Below are positions 59,429-64,000 of a stretch of DNA of 64,000 nucleotides, piece by piece. A model generated the notes under the pieces. It was not told where the DNA came from. It ran no database searches and was given only the letters and a program-made list of their open reading frames with translations. How positions within the stretch are numbered: position 1 is the first letter of the stretch; each line of letters begins with the position of its first letter. A program made the translations under genes and the position numbers. Source of the stretch: CAWCQC01 sp963819905 (GTDB lineage: Bacteria; Actinomycetota; Thermoleophilia; Gaiellales; Gaiellaceae); NCBI GenBank assembly GCA_963819905.1, contig CAWFXP010000009.1:372001-436000 (forward strand), given 5' to 3'.

Positions 59429-60087
59429 CCCGCGCCGGCGAACCGCCGTAGCTCGACGGCGACGAGCTGCGTCCAGTGCTTCGCGCGCGGCAGGGGAAGA
59501 AGCCCACCGCCCGGGGCGCGGAGGGCGACGCCGTGAAGGGCTCCCGAGATCAGGGTGTGGCTCGTCTCCACCCCGCGCGCGCGGATCCGGTCGAGGCCGC
59601 GCAGCGTGTGCCGTGGGCTGACGCCGGGGATGCCAGGGGCCCAGGCGTCGAGCTTGCCGTGGACGACCGCGAAGCGCTTGCCCTCGAGGGTCGCGCCGTC
59701 CATCCGGTCGGGGATCCACGGCGCCAGGCCGATGACCGAGCGCACGGCCGGGTGCTCTGCGATGCCGATCGACACGGCTCCTCCCATCGAGAAGCCGAGC
59801 AGCACGATCGTCTCCGCCCCCTGGTCGACGGCGGCCGCAATCGCAGCCCGGCCGTCCTCGATGCAGAGGTCGAGCCGGTTCCAGGACTTGATCCGGTAGC
59901 GCACCTCGAGGAAGCCGAGCTGCGGGAACGCGGGAGCCAGCTCGCGTACGAGGTACTCGAGCGTCGCGCTCCAGTCGCCCTCGACCTCACCCGAGCGGCC
60001 GCCGTTGAGGCAGATGACGGCGTGCGAGGCGACCTCGCCGGTGATCCGCGCGTCGGCGCCCGAGGCGAGGGAGACGACCGCCGACAC
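59416..60087 (-). CDS. alpha/beta hydrolase
   Basis: A 223-residue hydrolase of the small dienelactone-hydrolase-like group. The nucleophile elbow is GFSMGGAVSIG, the acid is probably the Asp of VVHGKLDAWAPG and the His is in ISGALHGVAL. The N-terminal oxyanion loop has the pattern ICLNGGRSGEVEGDW rather than HGGG. Single gene with convergent and divergent neighbours. The substrate is unknown. Confidence 0.78.
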   Translation of the reverse strand: MSAVVSLASGADARITGEVASHAVICLNGGRSGEVEGDWSATLEYLVRELAPAFPQLGFLEVRYRIKSWNRLDLCIEDGRAAIAAAVDQGAETIVLLGFSMGGAVSIGIAEHPAVRSVIGLAPWIPDRMDGATLEGKRFAVVHGKLDAWAPGIPGVSPRHTLRGLDRIRARGVETSHTLISGALHGVALRAPGGGLLPLPRAKHWTQLVAVELRRFAGAGQAS

Positions 60088-60098
60088 TCAGTCGACGG

Positions 60099-60296
60099 CT
60101 ACCACTTGCCCCTGTTGCCCGGCACTCGGTGCCAGTTGACGAGGCTCGGCTTCCACTTGGTCGCGAACGAGGAGTAGAGGCGCGTGACGCTCGTCGATCC
60201 GCAGGCGGGGCAGGGCGGGGGCGACGCATCTGCCGACGGCATGTACTCCTCGAACTTCGTCGCGCAGCCGTCGCAACCGTACTCGTAGATCGGCAC
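60099..60296 (-). CDS. FmdB-like zinc ribbon protein
   Basis: A 65-residue GTG-started protein: VPIYEYGCDGCATKFEEYM, and CPACGSTSVTRLYS form the two CxxC knuckles of an FmdB/CxxC_CXXC_SSSS regulator-type zinc ribbon. The C-terminal half (SFATKWKPSLVNWHRVP) is basic. It diverges from the GatC-like gene with 25 bases between starts. Confidence 0.82.
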   Translation of the reverse strand: MPIYEYGCDGCATKFEEYMPSADASPPPCPACGSTSVTRLYSSFATKWKPSLVNWHRVPGNRGKW

Positions 60297-60321
60297 TCCG
60301 GCGAAGTGTACAGTCGGCCTC

Positions 60322-60516
60322 GTGAGCGGATCCGTGCCCACGATCGACGAGCTGCGGGTCCGGGCCGCCCGTGAGGGCGTGTCTCCGACCGACGACGATC
60401 TCGAGCGCGTCCGCGGGTTCCTCGAGGTGCTCCTGCCGGCGCTGGCGGGCCTCGAGCAGCTCGTTCCGGCGGACACCGTCCCGGCCGGGATGTTCCTCCC
60501 GGCTGACGAGCCGTGA
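60322..60516 (+). CDS. small GatC/AtzG-like protein, partner of the amidase
   Basis: A 64-residue GTG-started protein: DELRVRAAREGVSPTDDDLERVRGFLEVLLPALAGLEQLV (two amphipathic helices), then a Pro-rich tail (PADTVPAGMFLPADEP). The pattern of two helices and a P-rich end that wraps round an amidase is that of AtzG and GatC, which stabilise AtzE and GatA. The overlap with the amidase start is GTGA. The similarity is by architecture, so the call is tentative but supported by position. Confidence 0.6.
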   Translation: MSGSVPTIDELRVRAAREGVSPTDDDLERVRGFLEVLLPALAGLEQLVPADTVPAGMFLPADEP

Positions 60517-61916
60517 GCATCGCCGGCCTCGCGGCGCGCCTCCGGGCGGCCGAGCTCTCCCCGCGCGAGGCGGTCGAGAGCTACCTGGAGCGAATCGCCG
60601 CGGTCGATCCGCTCGTGAACGCCTACATCTCGCTCCGGGCAGAGGACGCCCTCGCCGAGGCCCGGGCGCTCGAGCGAGACAAGGGAGAGCGCGGGCCCCT
60701 GTTCGGGGTGCCGGTCGCGGTCAAGGACGTCATCGACGTCGCCGGCGTCCCGACGACGGCGGGCTCACGAGTCCTCGCCGACGCGCCTGCGGCGCCCGCG
60801 GACGCGGCGGCCGTCGAGCGGCTTCGCGCTGCGGGGGCGGTGGTGATCGGGAAGCTCAACACCCACGAGTTCGCCTACGGCGCGATGACCACCAGCTCGC
60901 ACTTCGGCCCGGCGCGAAACCCGTGGTCGACCGAGCGGATCTGCGGCGGCTCGAGCGGCGGCTCGGGAGCTGCCGCCGCGGCGGATCTCGCTGCCGGAAC
61001 GCTCGGAACGGACACGGCCGGCTCGATCCGGATCCCGGCCGCCTTCTGCGGCGTCACCGGGGTCAGGCCGACGACGGGCCGCGTGTCGAACCGCGGCGTG
61101 GTACCGGTCAGCTGGACGTTCGACACGGTCGGGCCGATCGCACGCTCGGCCGAGGACTGTGCGCTCCTCCTCGAGGCCGTCGCCGGGCACGACCCGCACG
61201 ATCCGTCCACGATCGCGGTCGGCGTTCCTCCGTACGCGTCGCGACTCGGCGGAGGTGTTGCGGGCCTTCGCATCGGAGTCGTCGAGGCCCGTTTCGAGGG
61301 GGATATCGACCCGCGGATCGTCACCTCGGCGCGCGCCGCCCTCGGCGAGCTCGAGGCGGCGGGGGCAAGGTTGATCGACGTGGAGCTGCCGCTTCTCGAG
61401 CAGCTCGGGACGATCCAGCAGGCGATCCAGTTCACCGAGGCGACGGCGGCGCACCTCCCGTGGCTGCGGACGCGCCTGCCCGACTACGGCGAGGACGTGC
61501 GGGCGCGGCTTCTGACCGGTCTCTTCCTGCCCCCGTCCGTCTACGTCGCCGGCCAGCGTGCGCGCCGCCTTGCCTACGAGAGCTTCCGCGCTGCGTTCGC
61601 CGAGGTCGACCTGCTGGCCGCCCCGACGATGCCGGTGCTGCCACCCGAGATCGGCGAGGACACGGTAGAGGCCGGCGGGACACGGCTGGCCTACCGGCTG
61701 GCGCTGATCCCGTTCAACTCGCCGTGGAGCTGCGTCGGGGCGCCGGTCGTGAGCGTCCCCTGCGGTCTCGTCGACGGCCTGCCGGTCGGCCTGGCGCTCG
61801 TGGGCAGGCGCTTCGACGAGGAGACCGCACTGCGCGCCGCCCACACGTTCCAGCAGGTGACCGACTGGCACGAGCAGCGCCCGCCGCTCGCGCTCGACAT
61901 GGAGGTGATCCCGTGA
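60513..61916 (+). CDS. amidase signature enzyme (GatA/AtzE-like)
   Basis: A 467-residue Ser-cisSer-Lys hydrolase. The Lys is in VAVKDVIDVAG, the cis-Ser in GGSSGGSGAAAA and the nucleophile Ser in TDTAGSIRIPAAFCG. The C-terminal domain is complete. GatB is absent, so it is probably a free amidase rather than the tRNA amidotransferase. The small upstream protein suggests a relative of AtzE-AtzG, which hydrolyses carboxybiuret, but the substrate is not known. Overlaps the dehydrogenase downstream by 4 bases. Confidence 0.87.
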   Translation: MSIAGLAARLRAAELSPREAVESYLERIAAVDPLVNAYISLRAEDALAEARALERDKGERGPLFGVPVAVKDVIDVAGVPTTAGSRVLADAPAAPADAAAVERLRAAGAVVIGKLNTHEFAYGAMTTSSHFGPARNPWSTERICGGSSGGSGAAAAADLAAGTLGTDTAGSIRIPAAFCGVTGVRPTTGRVSNRGVVPVSWTFDTVGPIARSAEDCALLLEAVAGHDPHDPSTIAVGVPPYASRLGGGVAGLRIGVVEARFEGDIDPRIVTSARAALGELEAAGARLIDVELPLLEQLGTIQQAIQFTEATAAHLPWLRTRLPDYGEDVRARLLTGLFLPPSVYVAGQRARRLAYESFRAAFAEVDLLAAPTMPVLPPEIGEDTVEAGGTRLAYRLALIPFNSPWSCVGAPVVSVPCGLVDGLPVGLALVGRRFDEETALRAAHTFQQVTDWHEQRPPLALDMEVIP

Positions 61917-62881
61917 AGGCTCTGGTCGTCAGCGAGCTCGGCGCGGCTCCCCGGGTGCAGGACGTGCCCGAGCCGACCCCCGGCGACGGCGAGACGCTGC
62001 TCGAGATCCTGGCGGCGCCTCTCAACCCGATCGACGTCTCGGTCGCCTCGGGCAAGTTCTTCGCCGGTTCGCCGCCGCTCCCCTACGTCGTCGGCGCGGA
62101 GGGAGTCGGCCGGGTGCTCGCATCGGAGACCCACGCCGAAGGGACCGTGGTCTGGACCGGGATGCAGGGGCTCGGCGTCTCTCGGAACGGCTGCCTCGCG
62201 GAGCGAGCCGTCGTCCGCGACGCGTTGGTCGTTCCCGTGCTCGCGGAGGCCGATCCGGCACTCGCGGGCGTCTGCGGCATCGCGGGCGTGTCCGCCTGGC
62301 TGCCGCTGACTGTGCGCGCTCCCGTGCGCCAGGGCGAAACGGTCCTCGTCCTCGGCGCGACCGGCACGCTCGGCGCGGTCGCGGTGCAGGCGGCGAAGCT
62401 CCTCGGCGCCGGCCGCGTCGTCGCGGCCGGCAGGCGGCCGGACGCGCTCGCTCGAGCGAAGGAGCTCGGCGCCGACGCCGTCGTCCGCCTGGACGAAGCC
62501 GAGGATCTCGCCGCGGCGTTCCGGGAGGCGTGCGCGGGAGTCGGCCCGTCTCTCGTCATCGATCCCCTCTGGGGGGCGCCGCTCGTGGCTGCGCTCGAGG
62601 CGGCGGCGCCGTTCGCCCGCGTCGTCCAGATCGGTCAGTCGGCGGGCCCGGAGGCGACGATCCCGTCCGGCCTGGTGCGCGGGAAGTCGCTCGACATCCT
62701 CGGCTACACGACCCTCGCCGTCCAGCACGACGTCCTCTCCCGCGGGTACGGGGAGCTCGTCGAGCACGCCGCGGCCAGGAGGATCCGGATCGACCTCGAG
62801 CGCATGCCGCTCGAGGAGGCGGACGAGGCCTGGGGGCGACAGCGCGAAGGAGCCGACGCGAAGCTCGTCGTGTGTCCCTGA
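61913..62881 (+). CDS. zinc-binding dehydrogenase/quinone reductase-like (MDR superfamily)
   Basis: A 322-residue medium-chain dehydrogenase/reductase. It has the GroES-like start (LVVSELGAAPRVQDVP), PLNPIDVSVASGKF, PYVVGAEGVGRVL and the Rossmann motif VLVLGATGTLGAVAVQAAKLLGA with DAVVRLDEA. Structural-zinc Cys residues are missing, as in the NADPH:quinone reductase subgroup. The GTG start overlaps the amidase by GTGA; the transporter start lies 10 bases inside its 3' end, so the four genes form one operon. Confidence 0.84.
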   Translation: MKALVVSELGAAPRVQDVPEPTPGDGETLLEILAAPLNPIDVSVASGKFFAGSPPLPYVVGAEGVGRVLASETHAEGTVVWTGMQGLGVSRNGCLAERAVVRDALVVPVLAEADPALAGVCGIAGVSAWLPLTVRAPVRQGETVLVLGATGTLGAVAVQAAKLLGAGRVVAAGRRPDALARAKELGADAVVRLDEAEDLAAAFREACAGVGPSLVIDPLWGAPLVAALEAAAPFARVVQIGQSAGPEATIPSGLVRGKSLDILGYTTLAVQHDVLSRGYGELVEHAAARRIRIDLERMPLEEADEAWGRQREGADAKLVVCP

Positions 62882-64000
62882 GCGACCGCGCGACGGCGGG
62901 CGGCTGTGCGCTCGGCTTCGCGGTGGGCTGGAACGTGTCGAACGTCGGCGCGGTCGCCGACCAGCTCGCCGACGACTACGGCGTGGCGCTGGCCACGGTC
63001 GGCCTGTTCACGACGGCGCTGTTCGTCCTGCACGCCGCGCTCCAGATCCCCGCCGGACGAGCCGTCGACCGCGCCGGAGCGCGGCGCGTCGGGTTCGCCG
63101 CGCTCGCGGTCCTCGCAATAGCAAACGGGCTTCTCCTGATCGCCCCCGACGCCGAGCTCGCGCTGGCCGCCCGGGCGCTGGCGGGCCTCGGCACGGCGCT
63201 CGGCTTCGTCGCCGGCATCGACTACGTGCGTTCGCAGGGCGGGTCGGCGTTCGCGCAGGGCCTCTACGGCGGCGTCGCGCTCTGCGCGGGAGGTGTCGCC
63301 CTCGCAGTCGTTCCGCAGCTCGCGGGCCCGCTCGACTGGCGGGCGGCCTACTGGAGCGCCCTCGTCGTCGCTGTGGTGGGCGCGCTCCTGCTCATGGTCG
63401 GGCCGTCCGACCGCCACCGCGCGCGACCGGAGCGGGCTTCTCCGGTCGGGAGCACGGCGGTGGCCCGGCAACCTCTGCTCGGAGACCGGCGCCTGTACGG
63501 GCTCTGCCTCCTCTACATGGCCTCGTTCGGTCTCGCGATCGTTCTCGGCAACTGGGTCGTGACGCTGCTCGAGCGCGCCGGCGGCTACTCGAACGCGACC
63601 GCCGGGCTGGTCGGATCGCTGATCCTCGGCGCGGGCATCGTCAGCCGTCCCCTGGGTGGATGGCTGGCGCGGGCGTATCCCGAGCGCATCCGCGCGATCA
63701 TGGCGGGAAGCTACGTGGTGAGCGCGGCTGCGACCCTGGTGCTCGCGGTCGCGGGCCCGCCCGCCCTCTCGGCCGTGGGGGCGCTCGCGCTCGGCCTCGC
63801 CTCGGGCATCCCGTTCGCCGCGTCGCTCGGCGCCGCCGCGCGGGTCCGTCCCGACGCGCCTGCCGCCGCCATCGCGATGGTGAACATGTCGGCGAACCTG
63901 CTCATCGTCGTCGGCACGCCGCTCGTCGGTCTCACGTTCGCTCTTCCAGGCGACGGGAGGATCGGCTTCCTCCTCGCCGTGGGCGTCCTGCTCGCCGCGA
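62872..64000 (+). CDS. major facilitator superfamily transporter (incomplete at window end)
   Basis: The frame from GTG 62872 runs off the end of the window (376 codons seen). It contains about eleven hydrophobic segments, the MFS loop VDRAGARRVGFAAL after the second helix, LAARALAGLGTALGF, and a central loop with basic residues (RHRARPERAS). Related proteins (nitrate/drug-proton antiporters, CynX type) share this start. Being in the amidase operon, it might import the amide substrate (inference). Confidence 0.82.
   Translation, partial: MSLSDRATAGGCALGFAVGWNVSNVGAVADQLADDYGVALATVGLFTTALFVLHAALQIPAGRAVDRAGARRVGFAALAVLAIANGLLLIAPDAELALAARALAGLGTALGFVAGIDYVRSQGGSAFAQGLYGGVALCAGGVALAVVPQLAGPLDWRAAYWSALVVAVVGALLLMVGPSDRHRARPERASPVGSTAVARQPLLGDRRLYGLCLLYMASFGLAIVLGNWVVTLLERAGGYSNATAGLVGSLILGAGIVSRPLGGWLARAYPERIRAIMAGSYVVSAAATLVLAVAGPPALSAVGALALGLASGIPFAASLGAAARVRPDAPAAAIAMVNMSANLLIVVGTPLVGLTFALPGDGRIGFLLAVGVLLAA

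Noticed and set aside
60513..61916. GatA subunit of the tRNA amidotransferase
   Set aside because: GatB is absent and the upstream small protein is only GatC-like in shape; neighbours are a reductase and a transporter, so a metabolic amidase is more likely.
1..64000. CRISPR arrays, insertion sequences, rRNA genes and toxin-antitoxin pairs
   Set aside because: No regularly spaced repeats, transposase motifs, rRNA or recognisable toxin-antitoxin pair were seen in either strand.

Overview
This is a high-GC, densely packed chromosomal window from an actinobacterium. Evidence for that is the frequent ATGA/GTGA stop-start overlaps, the many GTG starts, the F420-type luciferase-like oxidoreductase and two P450s. 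The gene complement (N-terminally ordered SpoIID/LytB protein, stand-alone cyclic-nucleotide-binding protein, ANTAR regulator with a degenerate receiver, short RmlA-like enzyme) resembles soil Thermoleophilia such as Gaiellales. That placement is inference: there is no rRNA or other taxonomic marker here.

Layout. 1-3,720: ACC deaminase, luciferase-like oxidoreductase, a broken alpha/beta hydrolase, a LysE exporter and a YciI protein. 3,741-12,243: a tightly coupled eight-gene minus-strand operon for aromatic degradation (Rieske ferredoxin, P450, flavin reductase, FAH-family hydrolase, VOC ring-cleavage dioxygenase, HpaB-type monooxygenase, acetoacetate-decarboxylase-like protein, HpaE-type dehydrogenase). 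It faces a GntR/FCD regulator across a spacer holding two palindromic candidate operators. 12,259-18,026: a drug-type ABC exporter, a second FAH protein, a MetE-like protein and two frameshifted oxidative genes. 18,068-25,759: an SDR/nitrilase/FAD-enzyme/P450 operon diverging from an amino-acid permease and a glutamine-synthetase-like ligase. 26,331-29,685: Hsp20-Lon stress pair. 29,851-33,400: macro-domain protein plus dTDP-rhamnose genes. 33,507-36,259: SpoIID protein and secreted subtilase. 36,263-40,200: an amino-sugar operon (2-epimerase, sugar dehydrogenase, Gfo/Idh oxidoreductase, hexapeptide acyltransferase).

A tRNA-Lys(CTT) at 40,358-40,430 has a degenerate second copy of its 3' half at 45,212-45,250. 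The 4.8 kb between them looks like a decayed integrative island without an integrase. It carries a periplasmic binding protein, an excisionase-like remnant, tiny membrane and zinc-ribbon ORFs, a two-helix potassium channel and a separate cyclic-nucleotide-binding protein. 45,293-49,560 holds small regulatory and unknown genes plus plsC and fabF. 49,650-54,469 holds a C45 peptidase, a cyclase, small proteins, an ASH-repeat membrane protein and a decayed TauE. 54,475-59,428 is a membrane-lipid modification cluster (PlsC, cyclopropane synthase-like methyltransferase, DUF1365, FAD oxidoreductase, desaturase). 59,416-64,000 holds a hydrolase, a zinc ribbon, a small GatC/AtzG-like protein with its amidase, a quinone-reductase-like protein and the start of an MFS transporter.

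At least eight otherwise intact genes, two of them adjacent sugar-nucleotide genes, are interrupted by one-base frame changes. This pattern suggests assembly indels as much as true pseudogenes, so those entries should be read with that caveat.
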